Below are positions 26,416-35,659 of a stretch of DNA of 64,000 bases, piece after piece. The stretch is from Paenibacillus sp. OK003. GTDB taxonomy: Bacteria; Bacillota; Bacilli; Paenibacillales; Paenibacillaceae. Every line of letters starts with the position of its first letter. Position 1 is the first letter of the stretch. The notes under the pieces were generated by a model. That model ran no database searches, was not told the origin of the DNA, and was given only the letters and a program-made list of their open reading frames with translations. A program made the translations under genes and the position numbers. Where the stretch lies: contig NZ_FOBD01000003.1 of NCBI RefSeq assembly GCF_900109515.1, positions 124,001 to 188,000 on the forward strand. The letters are read 5' to 3'.

Positions 26416-27852
26416 ATGGATAAAGGATTTACATTAGCTAATCAACTATTAACGCTGCTTGATACGGAACAAAGATGGTTTACCTTAGCCGAAGTTGAAA
26501 AAAGTTTAGGTATCTCCGATAAAACCATACGTAAGATGGTTGAGGAAATCAGCAAGCAATTACCCCCTACGGTAACCATAGAAGTTTCTAGAGGAAAGGG
26601 AATCGTTCTTCGGCGAGATGGACGAAGTGAGACGATGAGTGAAGTGATTTCTTCGATGTTCAGACAAACCGTCTTTTATCGACTGATGAATGTTTTGTTC
26701 ACGAATGTGGATCGACTGTCCGTGGAGGAGCTTGCCGGAGTCATGTTTATGAGTACCTCGTCATTGAAGAAACTGATCGTGCAATTAAATAATAATGATC
26801 TCAAAGCGTATAAGTTACGCATTACATATTCAACCCCGATGATCAAAGGGAATGAAATGAATATTCGATATTTCTATTGGAAGTTATATGGTGATGCGTA
26901 TGAGTTCACAGGATGGCCCTTTGCGAATGTCGATTTTGCATATATCAATCAGTTAATCACAAATACAGAGAATGAGAAAAATATTGTGTATTTTATCAAT
27001 TCCAAACGGAGATTATCCTTTTTGTTGGCCATTGTTGTGGAAAGAGTCGCTAAAGGGAAGTGCGTAAAAATCGACGGAAGTGGTTACCCCTGGGAAAAGG
27101 GGATGTTTTATATGCCTGTGAAGACCCTTGCAAAGAGTCTTGAAGAGAAGTTTTCCATTCATTTTCCTAATAGTGAGATTTGCTTTATACAATCCCAGGT
27201 TAGTCTCAGCCAATATCATTATTACGAAGGATCAGAAATTACGCCGATGAAAGAAGTCGAATTGCATAAAGACAAAGAAGAATATCAAATGGGGAATCAG
27301 CTTCTAAAACTACTGGCTAACGTATATCCCAACTTGGAGATGGAAGAACGATTTGTATTGGAGATTTACGCATTCTTTGACAAGTTATTAATCGATAATG
27401 CAATTCCTGAATGGATGATGATTTCACAAAGTAATTTAACGGCTTATGTTCAAAAGGAATGCCAGCAGCTTTATCAAGAACTGCAAACCTGCATGCAAAC
27501 GTGGAGTAAAGCTTATCCTGCCGTCTTATACAATCATTTTCATTTAACCAAGCTAACCTTAATTGTTCGTTCCAGTTTACGTTATAAAAGGAAAAGGGCC
27601 TTCTTGGTAATTGGAGAAGAATTTTCAATTCGTCATTACATAGCGGATTTGATCAAGAAGGAAATTGGGGATCAGCTGATTATCAATACTTCCATAATGA
27701 AAGGGCTCTCCGACGAAATGATGCAGAAACATCAGATTGATTTTGTCATTAGTAATATCCCGGTAACATTGCAGACCGTGCCTGTTATTATTATCTCTAC
27801 GATCCCGTCTAAAAGAGATCTGGACAATATTCGTAAAGAACTGCTTTTATAA
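26416..27852 (+). CDS. Mga/BglG-like helix-turn-helix regulator
   Basis: This 478-residue regulator has an N-terminal winged helix (FTLAEVEKSLGISDKTIRKMVEEI), then a second, Mga-like HTH (LSVEELAGVMFMSTSSLKKLIVQ). A long helical middle region of PRD type follows. A C-terminal PTS-EIIB-like fold (FLVIGEEFSIRHYIADLI; IDFVISNIPV) lacks an obvious phospho-Cys. Such proteins control sugar or nucleoside genes in Firmicutes. GGTGGG at 26408-26413 favours ATG 26416 over the TTG at 26398. It precedes deoD and nupC on the same strand, so it probably regulates nucleoside uptake and cleavage. The inducer is unknown. Confidence 0.8.
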   Translation: MDKGFTLANQLLTLLDTEQRWFTLAEVEKSLGISDKTIRKMVEEISKQLPPTVTIEVSRGKGIVLRRDGRSETMSEVISSMFRQTVFYRLMNVLFTNVDRLSVEELAGVMFMSTSSLKKLIVQLNNNDLKAYKLRITYSTPMIKGNEMNIRYFYWKLYGDAYEFTGWPFANVDFAYINQLITNTENEKNIVYFINSKRRLSFLLAIVVERVAKGKCVKIDGSGYPWEKGMFYMPVKTLAKSLEEKFSIHFPNSEICFIQSQVSLSQYHYYEGSEITPMKEVELHKDKEEYQMGNQLLKLLANVYPNLEMEERFVLEIYAFFDKLLIDNAIPEWMMISQSNLTAYVQKECQQLYQELQTCMQTWSKAYPAVLYNHFHLTKLTLIVRSSLRYKRKRAFLVIGEEFSIRHYIADLIKKEIGDQLIINTSIMKGLSDEMMQKHQIDFVISNIPVTLQTVPVIIISTIPSKRDLDNIRKELLL

Positions 27853-28011
27853 TTTGATCAATTATTTCCCGTATCCTCCGTAAGATTTTGGTCTAGTTTG
27901 TTATGCTGAAAAATCTTATGCTCAATGTACTTTCCGAACAGATTTTCTTGAAGGCAAGCGGAAGAGATTTCGGTAAGCCTGAGTTCAACATTGAGAGTGG
28001 GAGGCAGAAAT

Positions 28012-28719
28012 ATGAGTAGGCATTTAGGCGCAAAAAAAGGAGACATAGCGGACATCGTTTTGCTTCCGGGAGATCCTTTACGTGCAAAATTTGTAGCAGA
28101 ACACTTTTTAGATGAGGCCAATTGTTATAACGAAGTAAGAGGCATGTATGGGTACACTGGATTATACAAGGGGATACGGGTATCAGTTCAGGGGACAGGG
28201 ATGGGAAATCCATCGATGAGCATCTATGCAACGGAATTGATTGTCGATTATGAAGTGAAGAAATTGATTCGTATTGGTACATGTGGCGCGATGCAGAAAA
28301 ACATTAATATCCGCGATATTATAATAGCCCAATCCGTGTCTTCGGATAGTAATATGACGGATAAGATCTTCCATGGCTGTAATTATGCACCTACAGCAGA
28401 TTTCTCATTGTTAATGAAAGCGTATCAACAAGCACAAGCTAAACAAGTAAATGTCATTGTCGGCAATATCTATAACTCCGATGAATTCTATCGTGAGAGC
28501 TTAGATCGACTTCACAAGTTTATGGATTTTGGTGTATTAGGGGTAGAAATGGAAAGCACAGCCCTATATACGTTAGCCGCTAAATATGGTGTGAAAGCGC
28601 TATCCATTTTGACAGTAGGCAGTCAACTGTTAACACAGGAGCACTTAACTCATCAAGAAAGTGAACAATCATTTTATGAAATGGTCGAAATCGCTCTTAA
28701 CACAGCCATTGAAAGCTAG
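28012..28719 (+). CDS. deoD: Purine-nucleoside phosphorylase (DeoD type)
   Basis: This 235-residue protein is the normal length for the hexameric NP-I family enzyme. It starts MSRHLGAKKGDIADIVLLPGDPLRAK, with the phosphate-binding GDPLRA region (given whole as position 1-26). Further motifs are GTGMGNPSMSIY, IRIGTCGAMQ, the ribose/base block GVEMESTALY and the catalytic-loop region ILTVGSQLL. Canonical DeoD has an Asp in the last block (TVSD); here it reads TVGSQ, so the base-protonating Asp may be replaced. GGGAGG at 27999-28004 sets the start at 28012. It cleaves purine nucleosides with phosphate and is linked here to nupC and a regulator. Confidence 0.88.
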   Translation: MSRHLGAKKGDIADIVLLPGDPLRAKFVAEHFLDEANCYNEVRGMYGYTGLYKGIRVSVQGTGMGNPSMSIYATELIVDYEVKKLIRIGTCGAMQKNINIRDIIIAQSVSSDSNMTDKIFHGCNYAPTADFSLLMKAYQQAQAKQVNVIVGNIYNSDEFYRESLDRLHKFMDFGVLGVEMESTALYTLAAKYGVKALSILTVGSQLLTQEHLTHQESEQSFYEMVEIALNTAIES

Positions 28720-29251
28720 GCTTCTGGACTCATCCAGAGCACACTAATCACTTTAGGAATAGCTGGATTTTATCAAGGCTTCATCGGCCATAAATTCCCT
28801 ATTCATGAAGGTCCAGCAGGGTTATGGTGGAGCATTTTCACCATTTACGCCAACGGTCACCTTTTTATATTTGCTCTTATTGATCTTTCAATTAAGCGGT
28901 TCTTTTATGAAAGGTATGATGGGGATCACGTCAAGCCACACCTAGTTAGATGTTAAAGTGTTCGTGCTGAGTGTGATTGTGATTTGCATTACCTTTGGGT
29001 TAGGGAACAGTCGCTTTGTTTTGCTGCGCCAATTTTCAGTAATAATCAGTATATCGATAGGCTGCTTATTGTTTATCATATGCGACAAGATGCCGGTGAT
29101 TTCACCGGCGGATACACTATTTAAACTGCCAAAACTATTTCCTATTGGAAGTCCAAGATTTGATAGCAGGACAGTCACAACTGCCTTGCGGCAGTCTATT
29201 GGCGATTATTTTGGAACAAGGGTTAATGTGGAAAGATGCAAATCGATATGA
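28720..29251 (+). pseudogene. Decayed NCS2 purine/pyrimidine permease
   Basis: Three pieces of one membrane protein lie in successive frames between deoD and nupC. Piece A (28720-28830) reads LIQSTLITLGIAGFYQG then HEGPAGLWWS. Piece B (from about 28832 to TAG 28942) reads FTPTVTFLYLLLL and LSGSFMKGMMGI. Piece C (28958-29251) reads VFVLSVIVICITFG, then LPKLFPIGSPRFD and QSIGDYFGT, which align by eye with the NCS2 block LPxPFPFGxPxFD and the following EStGDYFA helix. Frameshifts, an internal deletion and missing ends make it non-functional. Piece A continues in the deoD frame right after its stop, so a deletion fused it there. It was probably a YwdJ- or PbuX-like nucleobase permease. Confidence 0.65.
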
Positions 29252-29291
29252 GGATTCCAAAAAAATGTATCGATAATTTGGAGGGTTAATT

Positions 29292-30473
29292 ATGCATTAT
29301 CTAATTTCTGTTGTTGGTCTGGTTATTGTTCTATTGTTGGCCTGGCTTGCGAGTAATAATAAGCGGAAAATCAAATATCGTCCAATCATCATAATGATTG
29401 TTATTCAGTTAGGTTTAGGCTTAATTATACTAAAAACGAGTTTAGGCGAATTCTTAATTAAAGGGTTTGCCGATAGTTTTTCGAAATTACTTGGATATGC
29501 CAACGAAGGAACGAACTTTGTTTTTGGTGGGATTGCCAATGAAGGAGCTCATACCTTTTTCCTGTTTGTGTTGATGCCAATTGTTTTCATGTCCGCATTA
29601 ATAGGAATCCTGCAACATTACAAAATATTGCCGTTCATTATCAAGTATATTGGTCTGGTGCTAAGTAAAGTAAATGGCATGGGGAAATTGGAATCTTATA
29701 ATGCGGTTGCAGCCGCAATTGTAGGACAGAATGAAGTATTTATTTCTGTGAAAAATCAGCTTGGATTATTGCCAAAACATCGCTTGTATACATTATGTGC
29801 ATCTGCAATGTCGACGGTATCGATGTCCATTGTTGGTTCATATATGACGATGCTGGAACCTAAATATGTAGTAGCTGCATTAATTTTAAACCTATTTGGC
29901 GGCTTTATCATTACATCCATCATTAATCCGTATGAAGTTACAGCTGAAGAAGATATTGTTGAAGTTCGGGAAGAGGGCAAACAAACGTTTTTTGAAATGC
30001 TGGGCGAATATATTATGGATGGATTTAAAGTAGCCATTGTAGTTGGGGTAATGTTAGTTGGTTTTGTTGGAATCATCGCTTTAATTAACGGAGTCTTCAG
30101 CGGCATATTTGGTATCTCGTTTCAAGGAGTTCTAGGGTATATCTTCGCACCAATTGCCTTTATGATCGGAGTGCCGTGGAGTGAAGCGGTTCATGCGGGG
30201 AGTATCATGGCAACGAAGCTGGTTGCGAATGAATTTGTTGCGATGCTTGACTTTGTTAAGATTCAAGACGGTTTAAGTGGGCGTACTACAGCCATTGTTT
30301 CCGTTTTTCTAATCTCATTTGCTAACTTTGGGTCCATTGGTACTATCGTGGGTGCGGTAAAAGGGCTGAATGAAAAACAGGGGAATATTGTTGCTCGCTT
30401 TGGATTGAAGCTGTTATATGGCGCAACACTTGTAAGCGTTTTATCCGCTATAATTATCGGAATTATATTTTAG
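29292..30473 (+). CDS. nupC: Concentrative nucleoside transporter (NupC family)
   Basis: This 393-residue membrane protein is the usual length for bacterial CNT transporters, which couple nucleoside entry to H+ or Na+. Typical blocks are [46 protein letters not shown], and the conserved [23 protein letters not shown] near the end (as positions 293-315). [11 protein letters not shown] is also present. GGAGGG at 29280-29285 precedes ATG 29292. It completes the nucleoside module with deoD and the regulator, and would supply nucleosides after loss of the neighbouring nucleobase permease. Confidence 0.92.
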   Translation: MHYLISVVGLVIVLLLAWLASNNKRKIKYRPIIIMIVIQLGLGLIILKTSLGEFLIKGFADSFSKLLGYANEGTNFVFGGIANEGAHTFFLFVLMPIVFMSALIGILQHYKILPFIIKYIGLVLSKVNGMGKLESYNAVAAAIVGQNEVFISVKNQLGLLPKHRLYTLCASAMSTVSMSIVGSYMTMLEPKYVVAALILNLFGGFIITSIINPYEVTAEEDIVEVREEGKQTFFEMLGEYIMDGFKVAIVVGVMLVGFVGIIALINGVFSGIFGISFQGVLGYIFAPIAFMIGVPWSEAVHAGSIMATKLVANEFVAMLDFVKIQDGLSGRTTAIVSVFLISFANFGSIGTIVGAVKGLNEKQGNIVARFGLKLLYGATLVSVLSAIIIGIIF

Positions 30474-30568
30474 TTGCATCATTTCTATTTTGAATCCCAT
30501 TGAACTCGAAATGGAGCTGTTCCAAAAAGACAGTTGATGTCAGAGGGACATAAAAATTGTCACATTGA

Positions 30569-30596
30569 AAGTCGCTAATGTTAGCGGCTTTTTTTC
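30569..30596 (+). terminator. Terminator; copy 1 of a dispersed repeat family
   Basis: AGTCGCTAA (30570-30578) pairs with TTAGCGGCT (30581-30589) and seven T follow. The same GTCGCTA..TAGCGGC core recurs at 31333, 36854 and 47573. It ends the nupC unit. The rest of the 333-base gap to 30764 shows nothing else recognisable. Confidence 0.8.
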
Positions 30597-30764
30597 CGTC
30601 TGTTTGCTCATAAGATAAAATTTATCATTTTCCACATATAGACCTCCCTTCCATTGATATAGTACATTTTTACAAATATACATTAAGCTGATTTTAAACC
30701 ACTTTTAAATCTGTATATCAAAGCAGGACAATTCAAGAATTGTGTGGAATAAATATACATATTT

Positions 30765-30806
30765 ACTGAAATTGGAGGCTGTAAAACTGAAATTGGAGGC
30801 TGTAAA
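30765..30806 (+). repeat. Perfect 21-bp tandem duplication of a ribosome-binding site
   Basis: The unit ACTGAAATTGGAGGCTGTAAA occurs at 30765-30785 and again at 30786-30806, directly before ATG 30807. Both copies contain GGAGG. Only the second is at working distance from the start; the first may act as a ribosome standby site. Confidence 0.9.
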
Positions 30807-31295
30807 ATGGCGTTCCCGACACATATTGTCTCATCAGGTGGAATTGTTGAAGATGGAAATGGAAATATCCTATTAGTAAAAGCCCATGATGATGGTTGGG
30901 TGTATCCTGGTGGGATAACTGAAGTTGGAGAAAATCTGATTGATGGTGTGATTCGTGAAATTAAAGAGGAAAGTGGAATTGACGCCGAGGTTAGCCATTT
31001 AATTAGTGTTGTTTCGAATACAGCGATACATAAGTGGTATGACGGTGTGACTGATGTTCCTACGAAGGTTATGTTTGATTTCGTATGCAAAGCTGTAGGT
31101 GGAGAGTTAGCGACTTCTGATGAAACGAGCGAATGTAGGTGGGTTCCCAAGGGAAATGTTCTGGAATGGATTACATTACCCGCCATCCGCATGCGTTTTG
31201 AAGCTTATTTGAACTTTAATGGCTCTGTGAATTATTTCGAATATGTCACTGGGACTATGTCAGAGTGTGATGTCAAGCTTCAAAAGCGTGTTTAA
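30807..31295 (+). CDS. NUDIX hydrolase
   Basis: This 162-residue protein has a complete Nudix box, GGITEV GENLIDGVIREIKEESGID (residues 32-55). It carries the GX5EX7REUXEEXGU pattern whose glutamates bind the divalent metal. The family hydrolyses nucleoside diphosphates linked to another group; the substrate here is not readable. GGAGG at 30793-30797 lies 9 bases before ATG 30807. The gene is single and ends before a dispersed terminator-like repeat. Confidence 0.9.
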   Translation: MAFPTHIVSSGGIVEDGNGNILLVKAHDDGWVYPGGITEVGENLIDGVIREIKEESGIDAEVSHLISVVSNTAIHKWYDGVTDVPTKVMFDFVCKAVGGELATSDETSECRWVPKGNVLEWITLPAIRMRFEAYLNFNGSVNYFEYVTGTMSECDVKLQKRV

Positions 31296-31309
31296 TTTTA
31301 CAAAGGATC

Positions 31310-31379
31310 GAACAAGAACATAGCTCCAACCCAAGTCGCTATAATAGCGGCTTTTTTTTGTAGGACCAAGTTCTTGCTC
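31310..31379. repeat. Dispersed terminator-like repeat, copy 2 (full length)
   Basis: Outer arms GAACAAGAAC (31310-31319) and GTTCTTGCTC (31370-31379) enclose an inner terminator stem AAGTCGCTAT/ATAGCGGCTT (31333-31352) plus T8. The order and intervening bases (TAGCTCCA) match copy 4 at 47550, so this is one repeat family and not two chance terminators. Confidence 0.8.
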
Positions 31380-31441
31380 CAAACTAAGAACAAGACAGCA
31401 CAGGATACCTCCTGAGAAGAAATTTCGATTAGGAGATGTTA

Positions 31442-31570
31442 ATGAAATTATCTGCAATTCCGATAAAAATACCTGAGGGGATTATAGAATATGGCTCTGG
31501 GCAGGCTAGGTGCAAAACGATTCATATACAGTTCATAAATGCATTTTACAATAAGATGAATTCTTGTTAG
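31442..31570 (+). CDS. Hypothetical 42-residue ORF
   Basis: An ATG at 31442, about 7 bases after AGGAG, opens a 42-codon frame starting MKLSAIPIKIPEGIIEYGSG. There is no recognisable family or membrane segment. It may be a small gene or a relic. The following bases to 31838 contain no gene; they are AT-rich leader of ilvE, with a TATACT at 31760 but no clear -35 box. Confidence 0.25.
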   Translation: MKLSAIPIKIPEGIIEYGSGQARCKTIHIQFINAFYNKMNSC

Positions 31571-31838
31571 ACACCTGTTTTACGAAATGCTGCTCATTGC
31601 AGATAAATATGGCGGTAAGGTTCGTTTTGGAATTGTTTGAATTTATTTTATTGATGCTGGTAAAATAGATAGAAAAACTATTTTATCTATGAATGTTCGA
31701 AATAAAGGACATTTGGTGAGCAAACTGTAATTTTTTTAACGATTTTTATAAAACTGCTCTATACTTAATATTATTTTGAATTTATTATGAATTGAGAAGT
31801 GATTACATTATTCGATAATATAAAGGTATGGTGACAAA

Positions 31839-32876
31839 ATGGAAAAGCAAAACTTGGACTGGAGTAACCTCGGATTCAACTACAGAAAGACGGAGAAACG
31901 ATATGTGTCAAATTTTATAGATGGAAAATGGGATGATGGATTTTTAACAGAGGATACCAATGTAGTGCTCAACGAATCGGCAGGTGTTCTACAATATGCG
32001 CAGACATGCTTTGAAGGTTTAAAAGCCTATACGACCCAAGACGGACAAATTGCTATTTTTCGTCCCGATTTAAATGCACAGCGCATGGAGGATTCCGCTA
32101 TAAGACTTCATATGCAACCCTTCCCAAAGGATAGGTTTATAGATGCTATTGTCGAGACAGTCAAAGCAAATGCATCATATGTACCACCGTATGGCTCTGG
32201 TGCTACTCTATACATACGACCTACTCTATTCGGAAGTGGTCCTGTTATTGGGATTAAACCTTCTGAAGAGTATCAGTTTAGAGTATTTACTACACCAGTA
32301 GGCCCTTATTTTAAAGGAGGAGCCAAGCCCCTTACCCTCTGTGTTAGTGATTATGATCGTGCTGCGCCTTATGGTACAGGACATATCAAAGCAGGATTGA
32401 ATTATGCCATGAGTCTTCATGCGCTAAGGACAGCCCAAAAAAATGGATTTGATGAAAATATGTTTTTGGATGCTGCAACCAGAACCAAGGTTGAAGAAAC
32501 AGGCGGGGCCAATTTTATCTTTATAACCAAAGACAATAAAGTTGTTACACCTAAGTCAGAAAGTATTCTTCCATCCATCACCAGAAGATCTTTAATGGTC
32601 GTTGCTGAGAAATATCTCGGCCTTGAAGTTGAGGAAAGGGAAGTTCTTTTCGAAGAGGTAAAAGATTTTGCAGAATGTGGTTTATGTGGAACTGCAGCTG
32701 TTATTTCTCCTGTGGGTAAAATAGATGACCATGGTAAAGAAATATATTTCCCAAGTGGTATGTCAGAAATGGGACCTATTTCAAAGAAACTGCTAGAAAC
32801 TCTTACTGGTATCCAGATGGGAGTTCTCCCAGCGCCTGAAGGCTGGATTACAAACATTACTATTGGCGGGGCTTAA
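31839..32876 (+). CDS. ilvE: Branched-chain amino acid aminotransferase
   Basis: This 345-residue fold-type IV PLP aminotransferase exchanges the amino group between Leu/Ile/Val and 2-oxoglutarate. Visible blocks are QYAQTCFEGLKAY, RPDLNAQRM, and YIRPTLFGSGPVIG. The PLP lysine region is GTGHIKAGLNYA; further blocks are EETGGANFIF and the late ECGLCGTAAVISPVG. Length fits the type II BCAT family. AAAGG at 31822-31826 precedes ATG 31839. The stop codon lies in the loop of its own terminator and overlaps that of the convergent methyltransferase gene. Confidence 0.93.
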   Translation: MEKQNLDWSNLGFNYRKTEKRYVSNFIDGKWDDGFLTEDTNVVLNESAGVLQYAQTCFEGLKAYTTQDGQIAIFRPDLNAQRMEDSAIRLHMQPFPKDRFIDAIVETVKANASYVPPYGSGATLYIRPTLFGSGPVIGIKPSEEYQFRVFTTPVGPYFKGGAKPLTLCVSDYDRAAPYGTGHIKAGLNYAMSLHALRTAQKNGFDENMFLDAATRTKVEETGGANFIFITKDNKVVTPKSESILPSITRRSLMVVAEKYLGLEVEEREVLFEEVKDFAECGLCGTAAVISPVGKIDDHGKEIYFPSGMSEMGPISKKLLETLTGIQMGVLPAPEGWITNITIGGA

Positions 32877-32890
32877 TGCCCCGCTTTTTT
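32867..32890 (+). terminator. Terminator with both convergent stop codons in its loop
   Basis: GCGGGGC (32867? -32872 region) pairs with GCCCCGC (32878-32884), followed by TTTTTT. The loop TTAAT (32873-32877) contains ilvE's TAA (32874-32876) and, on the other strand, the methyltransferase TAA (32875-32873). Confidence 0.85.
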
Positions 32891-33352
32891 CATTTGTAGA
32901 GAATATTGAAAAGCAATAAACTGTCCTCCAGGTTTTAAAGCATGGTAGATCTGTTCGATTAAAGTGTCTCTTAATGTACGCTCAAAATTAAAAAAAGGTA
33001 AACCACTAAAAATATAGTCGAGCTCATGTATGCCTTCGTTCTTCATTGTATTCAGTAAAGTCGCAGCGTTTGGGTGTGAAGTGAAATTTGGATATTCATT
33101 TTGTAACATGCTTCTCATCGTCTGATCCATTTCAAATAACATAACTTTTGTGTTTTCATGTGCATTTTTTTGAATGTACCGGGTAATGGCGCCAGTCCCT
33201 GCCCCAAGTTCAGCAACTGCCGTAGCTTCTTGCCAAATTGCTTGTTTAACCATCGTCTTGGCCAAAAAACGCGAACTCGGAACAATACTCCCTACAATTT
33301 TGGGGCTCTTCACAAAACTTCTTAAAAATAGCAGACTATCATTTGATTTCAT
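32873..33352 (-). CDS. Small class I SAM-dependent methyltransferase
   Basis: This 159-residue protein has a SAM-binding motif I AVAELGAGTGAITRYI near residue 45, a following acidic MLFEMD, and YIFSGLPFFNF as motif IV. It resembles the KsgA/phospholipid N-methyltransferase group. The substrate is unknown; rRNA adenine and phosphatidylethanolamine are known targets of relatives. GGAGG seven bases upstream of 33352 fixes the start, although the frame opens at 33430. No signal peptide is present. Convergent with ilvE. Confidence 0.8.
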   Translation of the reverse strand: MKSNDSLLFLRSFVKSPKIVGSIVPSSRFLAKTMVKQAIWQEATAVAELGAGTGAITRYIQKNAHENTKVMLFEMDQTMRSMLQNEYPNFTSHPNAATLLNTMKNEGIHELDYIFSGLPFFNFERTLRDTLIEQIYHALKPGGQFIAFQYSLQMKKAGH

Positions 33353-33657
33353 TTTATATCCTCCAGCATGGATAAGATTGGGGTTCCAAAGAAATTGCCT
33401 AAAGCAAAAAAAAGTAAACCGCATGACCATGTTGGATAAACATTGGCCATGAGATTCATTAAGGTCTCAATTACTATCTAAAGATGTATTAAAACTTCAT
33501 AAATTCCTTCGTTTTTATACCAGAGATTTTTCATTTAGATTGTGTATGATGGTCTAATGAAACGAAAATGGAAAAATGTATTCGCTCTACGTATCTGGTG
33601 CGTCTGCAGAAAGTATTGTAGAGTTGTAGGAGCAATTACGCGATGAAGGTGAGAAAT
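33353..33657. other. Intergenic region
   Basis: Contains the leaders of two divergent genes. A TATGAT at 33545-33550 could be a -10 box for the response-regulator gene, but no good -35 box matches it. No gene, repeat or strong hairpin is seen. Confidence 0.4.
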
Positions 33658-34356
33658 ATGGAGATCAATAATATTCTTGTTGCAGACGATGAACCGGAAA
33701 TTCGAGAAGCTCTCGTTATTTACTTAAAAAGCAATGATGTAGATGTGTTTACGGCCTCTAACGGAGTGGAGGCATCGGAGATCCTTGAACAAGAAACGAT
33801 TCATCTTATTATCATGGACCTCATGATGCCGCAGCTTGATGGAATCAAGACGACTTTCAAAATTCGTGAAGATAAAAATATACCGATCATTATGCTTTCC
33901 GCCAAATCGGAGGATAGTGACAAAATTTTGGGACTCAACGTTGGAGCCGACGATTATATAACGAAACCGTTTAACCCCTTGGAATTGGTCGCTAGAGTCC
34001 GATCTCAGCTACGCAGGTTTACGAATTTGGGTTCCTTTCACTCCATCGGGGAAGAGATCATTCAAGTAAAAGGACTCGTGCTGAACAAAAGCTCGAAGAC
34101 TGTTGAGGTGGATGGAGAGGACGTTAGACTGACCGCGAAGGAATACAAAATTTTGGAGCTGTTAATGGAGAACAAGGGCCGAGTTTTCTCGATTGAAGAG
34201 ATTTATGAGCGCGTGTGGAATGAACCGGTATTTGCTTCAGAGAATACGGTTGCCGTACATGTGAGAAACATTCGTGAAAAAATTGAGATCAATCCTAAAG
34301 ACCCAAAATATTTGAAGGTGGTATGGGGAATTGGATACAAAATCGAGAAAAAGTAA
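33658..34356 (+). CDS. OmpR-family response regulator
   Basis: This 232-residue regulator has a receiver (ILVADDEPEIREAL; phospho-Asp in LIIMDLMMPQLDG; Lys in YITKPFNPLEL). A winged-helix output domain follows (VRLTAKEYKILELLMENKGRVFS given as residues 152-174; NTVAVHVRNIREKIE). AAGGTGAG just upstream makes ATG 33658 better than 33643. It overlaps the kinase gene behind it by 26 bases, so the two form a two-component system. The branch resembles VanR-like regulators; the signal and targets cannot be read. Confidence 0.92.
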   Translation: MEINNILVADDEPEIREALVIYLKSNDVDVFTASNGVEASEILEQETIHLIIMDLMMPQLDGIKTTFKIREDKNIPIIMLSAKSEDSDKILGLNVGADDYITKPFNPLELVARVRSQLRRFTNLGSFHSIGEEIIQVKGLVLNKSSKTVEVDGEDVRLTAKEYKILELLMENKGRVFSIEEIYERVWNEPVFASENTVAVHVRNIREKIEINPKDPKYLKVVWGIGYKIEKK

Positions 34357-35632
34357 AGCAGATCGAACAATTGGAATCGACCCTCTTGTCCTCGTCATCG
34401 CAGTTATTTTAGGGATTTTCTTACTTATTAACGAGTATTCATACTTGGGGGTGGGTCTGAGATTTTCAACTTCACGTTTTATTTTGGGACTGCTTTCCAT
34501 TATTGTCTTGGGCTTGTTGTTAGCCAGACTGTTTCGTTATTATAAGGCACCTCATAATAAACGTTCCTTCTGGAACGGCAGTGTGCTGATAGATTATTTT
34601 CATATTTGGAGAAGCGGCTTTAGAGCCAGTCTGCAAAGCAGGAGACTAACGTTTGGCCTGATTATTATGTTTCTGCTGATTGCATTAGCCGGCATTTGTT
34701 TGTGGGAGGCAGTCACATATTATGGAGAGGGATGGCTCATCCTTTATTTGGTGCTATTTGTGCTGTTTGTGGTTCCTTATATGCTCTCCAAGCTTAGACG
34801 TTTCATCGCCATCATCAATGGAAGTAAAGAGATTGCCGAAGGGAATATTCAAAATTCAATTCAAGATGTCGGCAACGATTCCCTATCTGAACTTGCTGGT
34901 TATATTAACAATATGAAAGCCGGGTATCAAAGCGCGTTGGAACATCAAATGAAAAGCGAGCGGTTAAAAACTGAACTGATTACCAATGTATCGCATGATC
35001 TGAAGACTCCGCTTACTTCGATTATCAACTATGTCGATTTATTAAAAAAAGAAAATCATTCTTCGGAAACAATCCTAGGCTACATTGAAACGCTGGAGCG
35101 CAAGTCGCTTCGACTGAAACTGTTAATCGAAGATCTGTTCGATATTTCTAAGATGGCCAGCGGTACAATAGAGCTGGATATAGAGCACGTCGATGTGGCA
35201 ACGTTATTGACACAAGCGATAGCAGAATCCAACACCCATATGGGACAAGCGTCGCTCGAAATACGGGAGAGGATTGCCAAGTTCCCGATTCATGCGTATT
35301 TGGATGGTAATAAGATATGGCGTGTATTTGAAAATCTAATTAGCAACGCGCAGAAATATTCGCTTCCAGGAACCCGCATCTATATTTACTTGGACGAGAC
35401 TGATGATCTGGTAAGATTTAAAATTCAAAATACCTCTGCCTATGAGATTGATTTTGATGCGGAAGAACTGTTCGAACGTTTCAAAAGAGCCGACGAATCC
35501 CGCCAGACAGAGGGCTCGGGACTAGGGCTGGCTATTGTAAAAAGCATCGTTGAGTTGCACGGAGGGCAGATCAAAGTCGAGATTCACGGCGATCAATTCA
35601 ACGTTATTGTGCATTTACCCAAAAAGCGCTGA
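34331..35632 (+). CDS. Membrane sensor histidine kinase (OmpR-system partner)
   Basis: This protein has about 433 residues. Four hydrophobic segments fill the first 160 residues with almost no extracellular domain, suggesting an intramembrane-sensing type. The phospho-acceptor box is TNVSHDLKTPLTSIINYVD, followed by N box IWRVFENLISNAQKYS and G boxes (RFKRADESR, GSGLGLAIVKSIVELHGG). The start is a TTG at 34331 with AAGGTGG at 34315-34321. No ATG occurs before the first membrane segment, so this or another non-ATG codon is required. Translation is coupled to the response regulator. Confidence 0.86.
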   Translation: MDTKSRKSKADRTIGIDPLVLVIAVILGIFLLINEYSYLGVGLRFSTSRFILGLLSIIVLGLLLARLFRYYKAPHNKRSFWNGSVLIDYFHIWRSGFRASLQSRRLTFGLIIMFLLIALAGICLWEAVTYYGEGWLILYLVLFVLFVVPYMLSKLRRFIAIINGSKEIAEGNIQNSIQDVGNDSLSELAGYINNMKAGYQSALEHQMKSERLKTELITNVSHDLKTPLTSIINYVDLLKKENHSSETILGYIETLERKSLRLKLLIEDLFDISKMASGTIELDIEHVDVATLLTQAIAESNTHMGQASLEIRERIAKFPIHAYLDGNKIWRVFENLISNAQKYSLPGTRIYIYLDETDDLVRFKIQNTSAYEIDFDAEELFERFKRADESRQTEGSGLGLAIVKSIVELHGGQIKVEIHGDQFNVIVHLPKKR

Positions 35633-35659
35633 AAGAAAAATAAGCTAAATTCAAAGTTA

